Source: Thermococcus profundus
Lineage (GTDB): Archaea; Methanobacteriota_B; Thermococci; Thermococcales; Thermococcaceae
DNA: 64,000 nt
Assembly (NCBI RefSeq): GCF_002214585.1
Contig: NZ_CP014862.1
Coordinates: forward strand, 1,612,001-1,676,000
Direction of reading: 5' to 3'
Both the position numbers and the translations under genes were made by a program. The notes beneath the pieces are model-generated. The model ran no database searches and had not been told where the DNA came from. It worked only from the letters and a program-made list of their open reading frames with translations. Of the stretch, positions 46,557 through 56,500 are shown piece after piece; positions within the stretch are counted from its first letter, which is position 1; each line of letters opens with the position of its first letter.

Positions 46557-47906
46557 ATGAGGGAGAAGTGTGGGGTCTTTGCAGCAGCGACGGAAAACGC
46601 GCCCAAGAAGGCCTATTACGCCCTCCTAGCCTTACAGCACAGGGGGCAGGAGAGCGCGGGGATAAGTGTCTGGAGGCACAGAATAAGGACCGTCTCAGGA
46701 AAAGGCCTCGTTTCGGATGTCTTCAAGGGACAGAAGCTCTCAAAGCTCAAATCGAACGTTGCGATAGCCCACGTTCGCTACTCCACCTCGGGCTCCCTGA
46801 ACGAAACCCAGCCCCTTGAGACGGAATGTTGTGGAAAGAGGATAGCGGTAGCTCACAACGGCACCCTGACGAACTTCCTGCCGCTGAGAAGGGAGTACGA
46901 GAAATCCGGTGTTAAGTTTCAGCATTCTGTCGATTCAGAACTCCTGGGAATCTCCTTTCTGCGATACCTTAAGGAGACCGGTGACGAGTTCGAAGCCATG
47001 GGGGAGGTCTTCCGCGAGGTAAAGGGTGCCTACTCCGTTGCGTTTCTCTTCGATGGAAAGATACTCGTCGCGAGGGATCCGGTCGGATTCAGACCCCTAA
47101 GTTATGGAACAGGAGACGGCCACTATTTCGCGAGCGAGGATTCCGCCCTAAGGCTCTTCGTGGACGAGGTAGAGGGCGGGAAGATCAGGGACGTGGAGCC
47201 AGGGGAAGTCTTCCTTCTCGATGGTGAATCTTTAGAGAGCCGGGTGCTGGTGAGGGAAAAGCACCACGGTTGCGTTTTTGAGTACATATACTTCGCGAGA
47301 CCCGACAGCACCATAGATGGCGTTAACGTTTATCAGGCTAGGGTCAGGATGGGCCGAGAATTAGCGAGGGAAAGTCCCACCGATGCAGATGTCGTAATAG
47401 CCGTTCCCGACTCGGGGAGGGCAGCCGCCCTTGGATTTTCAATGGAGAGCGGGATCCCCTATTCAGAGGGCCTCATAAAGAACCGCTATATAGGAAGGAC
47501 GTTCATAACTCCCGGTCAGTTCAACCGTGAGCTCAAGGTGAAGCTAAAGCTCTCGCCGGTAAAGGAGGTAATAGATGGAAAGAGGGTGGTTCTCGTCGAT
47601 GACTCGATCGTCCGCGGAACTACCATGAGGAGGATAGTCTCGCTCCTCAGAAAGGCCGGGGCCAGAGAGGTGCACGTCAGGATAGCGTCTCCCCCGATAA
47701 GGCATCCCTGCTACATGGGCATAGACATTCCAACGCGGCACGAGCTCATAGCTGCCTTCGGAAGCGTTGAAAAGGTGAGGGAAGCGATAGGCGCCGACAG
47801 CCTCGCCTACCTGAGCGTCGAGGGTCTCATCAGGGCCGTTGGAAAAAAGGACCTCTGCCTGGCATGCCTCACAGGGGAGTATCCAGAGTGGGCGTTCAGG
47901 TTTTAA
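46557..47906 (+). CDS. purF: Amidophosphoribosyltransferase
   Basis: The 449-residue enzyme catalyses the first step of purine synthesis (PRPP plus glutamine). [11 protein letters not shown] places the nucleophile Cys at position 5, so a four-residue propeptide is removed. [17 protein letters not shown] and [17 protein letters not shown] form the glutaminase domain; [16 protein letters not shown] is the PRPP loop. A Cys pair [12 protein letters not shown] near the end suits an Fe-S or structural cluster. The upstream leader has a 6-bp hairpin AGGATG/CATCCT (46508-46530). The end overlaps the mazF-like gene by 4 bases, convergent. Confidence 0.95.
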   Translation: MREKCGVFAAATENAPKKAYYALLALQHRGQESAGISVWRHRIRTVSGKGLVSDVFKGQKLSKLKSNVAIAHVRYSTSGSLNETQPLETECCGKRIAVAHNGTLTNFLPLRREYEKSGVKFQHSVDSELLGISFLRYLKETGDEFEAMGEVFREVKGAYSVAFLFDGKILVARDPVGFRPLSYGTGDGHYFASEDSALRLFVDEVEGGKIRDVEPGEVFLLDGESLESRVLVREKHHGCVFEYIYFARPDSTIDGVNVYQARVRMGRELARESPTDADVVIAVPDSGRAAALGFSMESGIPYSEGLIKNRYIGRTFITPGQFNRELKVKLKLSPVKEVIDGKRVVLVDDSIVRGTTMRRIVSLLRKAGAREVHVRIASPPIRHPCYMGIDIPTRHELIAAFGSVEKVREAIGADSLAYLSVEGLIRAVGKKDLCLACLTGEYPEWAFRF

Positions 47907-48262
47907 TCTATGTCAAAAGTTCTCTTGAGAGTCCTTTTGACTTCTTCGAGCTTTTCACTCCTCAGCCCGGCTATTTCTTTGATAATCAAAGACTTTTCAA
48001 CTGTAAAAACGGAAGAACAGTCGATAAAGCTCTTCTTTTTGATCTTTCCTAAGCTCAGATCGCTCTGGGTCAGTTCAACCTGAAATTCCCTGAAATGGGG
48101 CCTGCTCGTTATCTTCAGGACTATCAGGTCGTCGCTTATGGAGTTCAGTTCGTTGGAACTTACAACCAAGACAGGTCTAAGTTTACTCCCCATGTAGTCT
48201 GTGAACGGGAGCTCGAGGAGCACTATATCTCCCTGTTTAAATTTCAAAGAGGCTCTCGGCAT
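47903..48262 (-). CDS. MazF/PemK-family toxin
   Basis: The 119-residue protein has the MazF fold: [46 protein letters not shown] and a C-terminal [19 protein letters not shown]. MazF proteins are mRNA endonucleases held in check by a partner antitoxin. The ATG lies inside the end of the antitoxin gene (26-base overlap) after GGAGGGAGAGG, so translation is coupled. It is convergent with purF, overlapping by 4 bases. Confidence 0.88.
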   Translation of the reverse strand: MPRASLKFKQGDIVLLELPFTDYMGSKLRPVLVVSSNELNSISDDLIVLKITSRPHFREFQVELTQSDLSLGKIKKKSFIDCSSVFTVEKSLIIKEIAGLRSEKLEEVKRTLKRTFDID

Positions 48263-48428
48263 CCTCTCCCTCCTGGAGAAGCTTCAGGTATCCGAGCTCC
48301 TTGAGAGCATCCCTGCCCTCGATCTTCTCTATCCTTATCCGAAGTTTCACCCCTGGAGGAATATCGAGCTTCTCAAGGGGGATTATCACGTCCCCCCGGT
48401 ATACCGCGACTATCTCTTTTGAAGCCAT
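48237..48428 (-). CDS. DUF104 (AF2212-like) antitoxin
   Basis: The 63-residue protein starts MASKEIVAVYRGDVIIPLEK and continues LDIPPGVKLRIRIEKIEG. This is the DUF104/AF2212 pattern (I-x-A-V-Y, G, P-L-E-K-L-D-(I/L), G, R-I-x-I-E), an AbrB-related antitoxin family common in archaea and usually paired with PIN-domain VapC toxins. The C-terminal part [19 protein letters not shown] would bind the toxin. The ATG is 10 bases after the fdh stop. TATA-like GTTTAAAAG (48452-48460) in the last fdh codons could give a leaderless transcript of its own. Confidence 0.8.
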   Translation of the reverse strand: MASKEIVAVYRGDVIIPLEKLDIPPGVKLRIRIEKIEGRDALKELGYLKLLQEGEDAESLFEI

Positions 48429-48438
48429 ATTTGAAAGT

Positions 48439-50448
48439 TTACCTTTGCACTTTTAAACCATTTGGGTTGCCAAGTTTCCTAACCCTTGCCGCCGCGAACT
48501 TGAACTCCGGCGTTCCGGCCTTGTTGAGCGCTGGACTTGTCAGCCTGTTGGCCTTGAAGTGGAAGGGAACAACGATGAGCCGCTGGGGCACGTTTCCAAT
48601 CTCCGCCCTCATCCTGATTCTTCCGCGCCTCGTCTCTATCTCAACCCAGTCCCCGCTCTTTATCCCCAGTTTTTCCGCGTCCTCTTCGTTTATCAGTGCC
48701 CTCGGCTCCCCCATGAGCCTGACGAGTGAGGGGCTTCTCAGCGTCATCTCCCCCGTGTTGTAGTGGCCGATGAGCCTTACCGTCGTGAGGACGAGGGGAT
48801 AATCCTCGTCCGGGGCTTCCCATGGTGTTATCATTTCAACCGCCATGAACCTTGCCTTTCCGTCCGGCGTTGCAAACTCCCAGGTGTGGAGCCTCTTCTT
48901 TGGCAGAAAGATTCCATCCGAGTTCTTCAGCTTCTCAACGCTTTTCTCTTCAAGCTCTGGGAAGAGCCTGAAGTATTCGGCGGTAACTTCTTCAACGGAA
49001 GTGTAGTTGAAGCCCGGGAGTCCAAGCGCCCTCCCCAGCATCGTTAAAATCTCCCAGTCCGGCTTGGAATCACCCACCGGCTCGCAGACCCTCTCGCTCC
49101 ACTGGATCCTCCGCTCACTGTTCATGTAAGAGCCCTCCTTCTCGCAGAAGGCTGAAGCTGGCAGGAGGTAGTGGGCGTACCTGGCAGTCCTCGTGGGGAA
49201 TATATCCTGAACCACGAGAAGGTCAAGCTTTCTCAAACTCTTCCGAACCTTCATGAAGTCCGCTTCACTAACGGCTGGGTTCTCCCCCACAATGTAGAGG
49301 GCCTTTAGGTCGCCCCCCTCTATTGCATCCCAGAGTTCAGTGAGGTAAAGGCCCCTCTCGGTCGGCAGATCTTCAACGCCCCAGAGCGATGCGACCCTCT
49401 TTCTGAACTTCTCATCCGTGAGCGGGACGTAACCGGGCAGGAATTCACTCAAAGCACCCATGTACGCGGCCCCCTGCACGTTGTTCTGGCCGCGCATGGG
49501 GTAGAGACCGCCTTTCTCGCCGATGTACCCGAGGAGGAGGGCAATGTCTATAACCGCCAGGACGTTCTCAACTCCCGAAACGTGCTGGGTGAGTCCCATA
49601 CCCCACATTACCGCCCCGCTTCCGGCAAGGGCGAGGGCTCTGGCCACCTCGACAATGGTTTCTGCGGGAACACCCGTCACCCTCTCCGCGTACTCGGGGG
49701 TGTACTTCCGCACTGCCATCCTGACCTCAGAAAAGCCCACGGTCCTGGAACGGATGAACTCCTCGTCGTAGAGCTCTTCCTCGATTATTACGTGGACAAT
49801 CGCGTTTGCAAGTGCTATGTCCGTCCCGGGTTTGATTATCAGCTTGTAGTCGGCAAAGGCCATTGTCGTGGTTTCCCTGACGTCCACCACGATCACCCTT
49901 GCCCCGCCCTTTCTAGCTCTCCGAATGTAGTCCATGACGACCGGGTGCGTCTCGGCGGGGTTGTAGCCCCAGATGAGCACCGACTTAAAGCGTTCTATGT
50001 CCTCATAGGGGTTTGTCTGCGCACCCGTCCCAAGGGTAAGCTTGAGGGCGTGGACGGAGGCTTCATGACACAGACGGGCGCAGTTGTCTATGTTGTTCGT
50101 GCCGAAGAGGCGCGCTATCTTCTGAAGGAGGTAGTTTTCCTCGTTGGAGACCTTGGATGAAGCCAAAAACGCCACAGCGTCCGGGCCATAGAGTTCCCGT
50201 ATCTCAAGGAGTTTGCCTGCTATTTCATCCATCGCCTCCCCCCAGCCCACAGGAACCATGGAAGAACCAGCCCGCTTAAGGGGGCGCTTCAACCTGTCCT
50301 TTGCATTAACTATCTCAACGGAGTGAAGACCCTTAGGGCAGAGCTTTCCCCTGTTCGGCTCTCCCCTGTAAGGTTTCACCCTGAGGGTCTCAGGATCGAT
50401 AAGGAGTTTGCATCCGAACCCACAGTAGGGGCAGACCACCGTTTTCAT
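48439..50448 (-). CDS. Molybdopterin oxidoreductase, formate dehydrogenase alpha type
   Basis: This 669-residue cytoplasmic enzyme binds a 4Fe-4S cluster through Cys6, Cys9, Cys13 and Cys37. The metal-ligand position is Cys127 in DNCARLCHEASVHAL, as in Cys-type formate dehydrogenases (no in-frame TGA, so no selenocysteine). RGQNNVQGAAYMGAL, VVQDIFPTRTARYAHYLLPA and EGSYMNSERRIQW are typical. The C-terminal dinucleotide-binding part includes LTTVRLIGHYNTGEMTLRSP. The metal is likely tungsten in this group. No beta subunit, hydrogenase or cofactor gene is adjacent, so its electron partner is encoded elsewhere. The ATG 50448 is preceded by GGTGG. Confidence 0.88.
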   Translation of the reverse strand: MKTVVCPYCGFGCKLLIDPETLRVKPYRGEPNRGKLCPKGLHSVEIVNAKDRLKRPLKRAGSSMVPVGWGEAMDEIAGKLLEIRELYGPDAVAFLASSKVSNEENYLLQKIARLFGTNNIDNCARLCHEASVHALKLTLGTGAQTNPYEDIERFKSVLIWGYNPAETHPVVMDYIRRARKGGARVIVVDVRETTTMAFADYKLIIKPGTDIALANAIVHVIIEEELYDEEFIRSRTVGFSEVRMAVRKYTPEYAERVTGVPAETIVEVARALALAGSGAVMWGMGLTQHVSGVENVLAVIDIALLLGYIGEKGGLYPMRGQNNVQGAAYMGALSEFLPGYVPLTDEKFRKRVASLWGVEDLPTERGLYLTELWDAIEGGDLKALYIVGENPAVSEADFMKVRKSLRKLDLLVVQDIFPTRTARYAHYLLPASAFCEKEGSYMNSERRIQWSERVCEPVGDSKPDWEILTMLGRALGLPGFNYTSVEEVTAEYFRLFPELEEKSVEKLKNSDGIFLPKKRLHTWEFATPDGKARFMAVEMITPWEAPDEDYPLVLTTVRLIGHYNTGEMTLRSPSLVRLMGEPRALINEEDAEKLGIKSGDWVEIETRRGRIRMRAEIGNVPQRLIVVPFHFKANRLTSPALNKAGTPEFKFAAARVRKLGNPNGLKVQR

Positions 50449-50520
50449 GGAACCACCGTTAGACAATTAAAAGGCAAAAATAAAAGTTTTACCGAATAAT
50501 TTCAACAAAATAATGTAAAA

Positions 50521-51114
50521 TCACAGGGCCTTCTTCAGGAAGTACTCGTGAACCCTCGTGTCATCTGTGAGCTCTGGGTGGAACTCAAGGCCGATGATGT
50601 TGTCCTGCTCCACTCCAACGACCCTGTCCCCGAGCCAAGCTATCGGCTTGACCCCCTCGCTGAGGAGTTCCACTATCCTGGGAGCGCGGATAAAGACGCC
50701 GGTGAAGGGCTCGTCGCTGAAGGCGAGCTTTATAGGTGCCTCAAAGCTGTCAACCTGCCTGCCGTAGGCGTTCCTGTTGGTCTTAACGTCAAGGAGTCCG
50801 AGGAACTTCTGCTCCGGGGTCGCGCCGATTACCTCCCTTGAGAGCATTATAAGGCCGGCGCAGGTGCCCATGATTGGAAGCCCTTCCTCACCGAGCTTTT
50901 TGACCGGTTCAAAGAGGCCGTTCTTCACCATGAGCCTTGAGATTGTAGTGCTCTCGCCGCCAGGGATGATGATGGCGGAGATGCCCTCAAGCTGTCCAGG
51001 CTTCTTGAGCCAGATGACTTCCCCAGAAACGCCGAGGTTCTCAAGGGCCTTCTTGGCCGCCCAGATGTGCTCTTCGACGTCGCCCTGGAGGCCAATGACA
51101 CCTACCTTGACCAT
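50521..51114 (-). CDS. pdxT: Pyridoxal 5'-phosphate synthase glutaminase subunit
   Basis: The 197-residue class I glutamine amidotransferase has MVKVGVIGLQGDVEEHI at the start, IIIPGGESTTISRLM, the nucleophile in IMGTCAGLIMLS, and the His/Glu pair in GLEFHPELTDD. It feeds ammonia to PdxS. The start is set by GGAGGTGATAGA. Upstream in-frame codons overlap the pdxS end and are not used. It lies 34 bases after pdxS on the same transcript. Confidence 0.95.
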   Translation of the reverse strand: MVKVGVIGLQGDVEEHIWAAKKALENLGVSGEVIWLKKPGQLEGISAIIIPGGESTTISRLMVKNGLFEPVKKLGEEGLPIMGTCAGLIMLSREVIGATPEQKFLGLLDVKTNRNAYGRQVDSFEAPIKLAFSDEPFTGVFIRAPRIVELLSEGVKPIAWLGDRVVGVEQDNIIGLEFHPELTDDTRVHEYFLKKAL

Positions 51115-51148
51115 TCTATCACCTCCAAAAGGGGGAGAAAAGGGAAAA

Positions 51149-52156
51149 TCAGACTCCCCTCTCTTCGAGGCGGACTTCGAGCTCCTCAATCTCCTGGCCG
51201 TGCATCGGCTCGCCTATCTCCTTGCTGATCTCGACGAGAACATCGGGCTCGTCCCAGTGGTTGACTGCCTCAACGATAGCCCTCGCCATCTTCGGCGGGT
51301 TGGAGCTCTTGAAGATGCCCGAACCTACGAAGACACCATCCATTCCCATCTGCATCATCAGAGCGGCATCCGCTGGAGTGGCAACGCCTCCGGCGGCAAA
51401 GTTGACAACTGGAAGCCTTCCGAGCTTCTTTATCTCGAGGAGTATCTTGTAGAGGCCCTCGACGATGTCGCGGTAGGTGTAGTGGCCGTAGATCGGCTCG
51501 TTCTCAAGGACGCTCTTCGGAAGGCCGCTTATTTCCCTCACCTCGAAGGCAAGCCGGAGGTAAGGTTCAGCGAACTTCTCGGCAACTCCGTAGACCTGCT
51601 CGTCCGTCATGCGCTGGAGGAGGGCTATGTTGTCCTTGAGGAGGCGGACGTGCCTCACTGCCTCGACTATGTTTCCGGTTCCGGCCTCGCCCTTCGTCCT
51701 CATCATGGCTGCCCCTTCCCAGATCCTTCTGACGGCCTCGCCGAGGTTCCTGTTGCCGCAGACGAATGGAACGTTGAACTCACGCTTGTCGATGTGGAAG
51801 TACGGATCTGAGGGAGTTAGGACCTCGCTCTCGTCTATCATGTCAACGCCCAAAGCCTCGAGTATCTTTGCCTCGGCAACGTGGCCGATCCTGACCTTCG
51901 CCATCACCGGAATGGTTACAGCGTCCATGATCTCCTGAATCTTCTCTATCGGCGCCATCCTGGCGACGCCGCCGGCTTTTCTGATGTCGGCCGGGACGCG
52001 GTGGAGGGCCATGACGGAAACGGCTCCAGCTTCTTCGGCTATTCTCGCCTGCTCGGCGTTGGTGACGTCCATTATGACGCCGCCCTTCACCATCTTGGCG
52101 AATCCTCTCTTCAGCCTCTCGGTGCCCTTAGCCTGAATAATATCGAGCTTTCCCAT
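51149..52156 (-). CDS. pdxS: Pyridoxal 5'-phosphate synthase subunit PdxS
   Basis: The 335-residue TIM-barrel enzyme makes PLP from ribose 5-phosphate (or ribulose 5-phosphate), glyceraldehyde 3-phosphate and ammonia. [35 protein letters not shown] (catalytic Lys), [34 protein letters not shown] and [14 protein letters not shown] are the conserved blocks. The start [12 protein letters not shown] follows GAGGTGATAAGT. TATA GGCTTATATC lies at about 52205-52214, reading leftward. Confidence 0.97.
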   Translation of the reverse strand: MGKLDIIQAKGTERLKRGFAKMVKGGVIMDVTNAEQARIAEEAGAVSVMALHRVPADIRKAGGVARMAPIEKIQEIMDAVTIPVMAKVRIGHVAEAKILEALGVDMIDESEVLTPSDPYFHIDKREFNVPFVCGNRNLGEAVRRIWEGAAMMRTKGEAGTGNIVEAVRHVRLLKDNIALLQRMTDEQVYGVAEKFAEPYLRLAFEVREISGLPKSVLENEPIYGHYTYRDIVEGLYKILLEIKKLGRLPVVNFAAGGVATPADAALMMQMGMDGVFVGSGIFKSSNPPKMARAIVEAVNHWDEPDVLVEISKEIGEPMHGQEIEELEVRLEERGV

Positions 52157-52386
52157 ACTTATCACCTCATCGTCCTTCCTTCAGATGGGGATTTGAAGAA
52201 GGGGATATAAGCCTTTCCACGTGTCAGTAGAGAACTGATGAGTAGTGTTGGCACTAAGATACTCCAAAAAATTCAGGTTCCCAATGGATAAAGCTTCTTT
52301 GATAAGACAAGAAAAGAGCCGGTGTCAAATTTAAAAACAAAAAGTTAATAAATTCTTAAACGTAAGTAACCGCGGAGGTGATGCCC

Positions 52387-52764
52387 ATGGTCAGGACGTA
52401 CATCAAGGAGAAAACCAAGGAGTTCACAAAGGAGGAGAAGGAGAAGCGCTATAAGTACCTCGGAAAGGAGGTCATCGATGTTGGCGATCCCGGCCTCGAC
52501 AGCATTCCGGAGTTCTACGGCATAGCCAACGCCATCTGGAGGGACTGGAAGAACGGAGAGATAAGCACGAGAACCGCCCTCGGAAGGCTCGCGCTCCTCA
52601 AGCTTCTGACGTACAAGAGCAGGAACAAGAAAATAGCCGACATCCCGGAGGAGGACCTTGAAGAGGTCAGGAAGTTTATCGACTACATCATCCAGGTCAT
52701 CAAGAACGAGAGCAGGAGAAAGGGCGAACCCGAGGAGGAGAGGACGGTAGAGGAGAAGGCTTAA
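52387..52764 (+). CDS. Conserved hypothetical helical protein
   Basis: The 125-residue soluble protein is highly charged and probably helical. It opens MVRTYIKEKTKEFTKEEKEK and contains SIPEFYGIANAIWRDWKNG and GRLALLKLLTYKSRNKKIAD. No named family is recognised. The start ATG follows GGAGGTGATGCCC; an ATG two codons earlier overlaps that site. TATA-like AAATTCTTAAACG lies near 52348. The H/ACA RNA at 52789 begins 24 bases after its stop on the same strand, so the two may be co-transcribed. Confidence 0.7.
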   Translation: MVRTYIKEKTKEFTKEEKEKRYKYLGKEVIDVGDPGLDSIPEFYGIANAIWRDWKNGEISTRTALGRLALLKLLTYKSRNKKIADIPEEDLEEVRKFIDYIIQVIKNESRRKGEPEEERTVEEKA

Positions 52765-52788
52765 ATTCCCTACCGCTCAACCTTTACT

Positions 52789-52848
52789 GCCCTCCCCACT
52801 CACACTCCCGGGAGCGGTGACCGGGGGGCGGTCGGGGAGGGCACACCC
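52789..52848 (+). ncRNA. H/ACA guide RNA (single hairpin with k-loop)
   Basis: The lower stem is GCCCTCCCC (52789-52797) with GGGGAGGGC (52834-52842). The pseudouridylation pocket is ACTCACA (52798-52804) and GCGGTC (52828-52833). The upper stem is CTCCCGG with CCGGGGG. The apical loop GAGCGGTGA has GA and TGA facing each other, a k-loop for L7Ae. The ACA box is at 52843-52845, 15 nt below the upper stem, the required spacing. The pocket pairs with GACCG-UC-GUGAG, a segment of the conserved 23S rRNA peptidyl-transferase region (near E. coli U2593) as I recall it. The reverse strand has no ACA box. It ends directly at the stop of the convergent gene. Confidence 0.82.
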
Positions 52849-53385
52849 TCACAGGTTGTACCACTCGGGGTTCAGCCTCGGGACCAGCGCCATCAATACA
52901 GCCAGCTTGTTAAGCTCTTTTCTCACAAGCCTTCCATGGGTTAGAACGCCGATTGCACCTATCTTCCGCTTGAGCTCCGGATCGTTCACGAGTTCGCCCA
53001 TCGCTATCCCAACCTCCACGCCCTCCCCAAACACCCGCCCGACTACGCCAGGCGGATACTCAAAGCCGGGCCCGTGGCCGAGGGTTATTCTGCCCTCGCT
53101 ATCAACCACAGCGCAGAACTGGACGTCCATGTAGCCGGTTATGGTTTCTGGAACAGGGTATAGACCCGCCTCAATGCCCACTCCAAAGTCTGCCTCGGTC
53201 TTCGCAATGGCCCGTGTAGCCCTGTTGATGGCCCCCTTAACCGTCTCCTCAAGCCCAACCGGCTGGTCTGGGACTCCGCTGTCAACTTCAACCGGAACAA
53301 CCTCTACTTCACCGTAGATCTCTCGAAATACCTCCCTAACTGCCTCAACTTTGGCAGGATTCGTTGAGCCAACGGCGACTTTCAT
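52849..53385 (-). CDS. Inosine/xanthosine triphosphatase (DUF84 family)
   Basis: The 178-residue house-cleaning phosphatase hydrolyses ITP and [56 protein letters not shown] and [22 protein letters not shown] are family hallmarks. It lies tail to tail with the H/ACA RNA and is divergent from ileS over a 187-base region. A TATA-like GACTTTAACC reads leftward near 53418-53427. Confidence 0.9.
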   Translation of the reverse strand: MKVAVGSTNPAKVEAVREVFREIYGEVEVVPVEVDSGVPDQPVGLEETVKGAINRATRAIAKTEADFGVGIEAGLYPVPETITGYMDVQFCAVVDSEGRITLGHGPGFEYPPGVVGRVFGEGVEVGIAMGELVNDPELKRKIGAIGVLTHGRLVRKELNKLAVLMALVPRLNPEWYNL

Positions 53386-53471
53386 TCAACCACCGACTTT
53401 CCGTTTGTTCTCCCGGTTAAAGTCATTTTCCAGGGAAAACCTTATAAGCTCACTTCCCAACTCTGCCCCGA

Positions 53472-53541
53472 TACCCATGAGGGGGGAGTGTTTTATCCTT
53501 CGCTTCGCCCGTTTCGAGGCGTGAGCCCCCTGTTCTGGGTA
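53472..53541 (+). promoter_or_regulatory. Structured 5' leader of ileS with mini-ORF
   Basis: TATA CTTATAAG at 53441-53448 predicts a start near 53470. The leader begins with TACCCA (53472-53477), then GGGGG (53481-53485), and later CCCCC (53526-53530) and TGGGTA (53536-53541), so the whole 70 nt can fold into one hairpin with a 3/5-nt internal loop. A smaller CGCC/GGCG stem lies inside. A 15-codon ORF (ATG 53477, TGA 53522) lies within it. GGAGGG at 53560 and the ileS ATG follow. Confidence 0.5.
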
Positions 53542-53572
53542 GCTGTAACTATCATTTCTGGAGGGTTCAGCA

Positions 53573-56500
53573 ATGATTAGAGAGCCCGAGTTTAGAGAAT
53601 ACGTCCCAGGAAAGCTTGAAGAAAAGATAGAGCGCTTTTGGCAGGAGAACGACACCTACAGAAAGGTAAAGGAGCTCAGGGAAAACGGCCCGAAGTACTA
53701 CTTCCTCGACGGGCCTCCATATGTGAGCGGCGCCATACACCTCGGTACCGCCTGGAACAAGATCATCAAGGACATGGTGATAAGGTTCAGGAGCATGCAG
53801 GGCTACAACGTGAGAAGGCAACCTGGCTTCGACATGCACGGCCTTCCGATAGAGGTAAAGGTCGAGCAGGCCCTTGGACTCAAGATAAAGAAGGACATAG
53901 AGACCAAGGTGGGTGTTGACAACTTCATCAAGAAGTGCAAGGAGTTCGCCCTCAACAACCTCAAGGTCATGACCGAGCAGTTCAAGCAGCTCGGCGTCTG
54001 GATGGACTGGGACAGCCCGTACATGACGATAAAGAACGAGTACATCGAATCGGGCTGGTTTACCCTAAAGCGGGCCTGGGAGAAGGGTCTCCTCGAGAAG
54101 GACAAGAGGGTTCTACACTGGTGCCCGCGCTGTGAAACGGCCCTGGCGGAGCATGAGGTTCGCGGTGAGTACAAGATAAGGAAGGACCCGAGCATCTACG
54201 TCAAGTTCCCGGTCGAGGGCAAGGACAACGAATACCTGCTCATCTGGACAACAACACCATGGACTCTGCCTGCCAACCTTGCAGTTGCCGCTCATCCCGA
54301 ATACGAGTACGCGAAGGTTAAGGTGGAGACCGAGAAAGGTGAGGAGTACTGGATAATGGCAAAGGCCCTTGTGGAGAGGGTTCTCAACGAGGCCGGCGTC
54401 AAGGGCGAAATCGTCGAGGAGTTCAAGGGAGAGGAGCTGGAGGGAATACGCTACATCCACGTTCTCATGGACGAGTATCCGGTGCAGAGGGAGTTCCACG
54501 AGAAGTACGAGTGGGCTCACCGCGTAATCCTCAGCGAGCACGTAACGCTTGAGGACGGTACTGGATTAGTTCACACAGCTCCTGGCCACGGTGAGGAAGA
54601 CTTTGAGGTCGGCAAGAAGTACGGCCTGCCCATCTACAGCCCCGTCGACGACGAGGGCAGGTACACCGAGGGCAAGTGGAAGGGAGTATATGTTAAGGAG
54701 GCTGACCCGGAGATAATCGAGTACCTCAAGGAAAAGGGCTACCTCGTTAAAGCAGGCGAGATAGAGCACAAGTATCCGCACTGCTGGCGCTGCAAGACCC
54801 CGCTCATATTCCGCGCCACCGACCAGTGGTTCCTCAAGGTGAGCAAGGTCAAGGACAAAATCATAGCCGAGAACGACGAGAAGGTCACCTGGTATCCGGA
54901 CTGGGTAAAAGTTAGGTACGACAACGGCGTCATGAACAGCGGAGACTGGGTCATAAGCAGGCAGCGCTACTGGGGAATCCCGCTCCCGATATGGCAGGCC
55001 GAGGACGGCGAGATATACGTCGTTGGCTCCTTTAAAGAGCTCGTCGAGAAGAGCGTTGCCCTCGAGATAAACGGCGAGAGAATTGAGCTCCCTGAGAGCT
55101 ATGAAGAGAAGCTGAAGGTGATAGAGGACAAGCTCGGGCCGGAAGACCTCCACAGGCCCTACGTCGATGCATTTATCATAAAGGTCAACGGCAAGGAGAT
55201 GCGCCGTGTTAAGGACGTCGTGGATGTGTGGTTCGACAGCGGAATAGCGAGCTGGGCCTCCCTCGACTACCCGAGGGAGGAGGAGCTGTTTGAGAAGCTC
55301 TGGCCGGCGGACTTCATAGTTGAGGGCGAAGACCAGGTTACCAAGTGGTTCTACTCTCAGCAGGCCGCGAGCGTTATCGCCTTCGACACCGTTCCCTACA
55401 GGAAAGTTGCCATGCACGGCTACGTTCTGGACGAGAAGGGCGACAAGATGAGTAAGAGTCTCGGCAACATTATAAGGCCCGAGGAGGTCGTCCAGAAGGA
55501 AGGCAGGGATCCCTTCAGGTTCTACATGCTTTGGGCGACGAACCCATGGGAGAACCTGCGCTTCAGCTGGAAGGGTCTGGCGCAGGTCAAGAGGATGCTC
55601 AATATCCTGTGGAACGTCTATGTATTGAGCGCCACCTACATGAGCCTGGACAGCTTCGACCCGACGAAGCTCAATCCGGAAGAGCTTCCATTCAGGGAAG
55701 AGGACAGGTGGATACTCAGCAGGGTAAACAGCCTCATAGGAGAGGTTACGGAAGGCATAGAGACCTTCAGGCTCACTAGGGCAACGAGGGCCATATACAA
55801 CTTCGTGGTCGAGGATTTGAGCAGGTGGTACATAAGGCTCATCAGGAAGAGGATGTGGGTCGAGGGAGACGACCCGGACAAGCTCGCCGCATACTACACC
55901 GTCTGGAAGGTCTTCGATGTCCTGCTTCGCTTGATGGCACCGTTCACACCCTACATCGCCGAGGAGATATACCAGAACCTCTTAAGGCCCTTTGTTGGAG
56001 CCGAGAGCGTCCACATGCTCGACTGGCCGAAGGCGGACGAGAATGCCATCGACGAGGAGCTTGAAAGGGAGATGGAGTACGTCAGGAGGATAGTCGAGGC
56101 AGGCTCCTCAGCGAGGCAGAGGGCCAAGATAAAGCTCCGCTATCCGGTGAGGAGGATAGTCGTTGAGACCGAGGACGAGACAGTCAAGAAGGCCGTCGAG
56201 AGGCTCAACAGGCTCCTCAAAGACCAGCTCAACGCCAAGGAGGTTGTCGTCGGAAAGGTAGAGCGCGAGCTCATCATAAAGCCGAACTTCGCCAAGGTCG
56301 GACCGGAGTTCAAGGGCGACGCAAGGCTCGTAACCCAGTGGATAAGTGAGCACGGCAAAGAGCTATACGAGAAGGGCGAGATGGACGTTGAGATCGAAGG
56401 AAAGACCTTCCACCTCACGAGGGAGCACCTGACAATCGAGGAGAAGCTGCCGGACTTCCTCGTCGCTGAGGACTTTGAGGGCGGAAGGGTCTTCGTGGAC

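Noticed and set aside
50044-50090. Selenocysteine in the formate dehydrogenase active site
   Set aside because: The codon at the metal-ligand position is an ordinary Cys codon (RLCHE); there is no in-frame TGA and no SECIS-like element.
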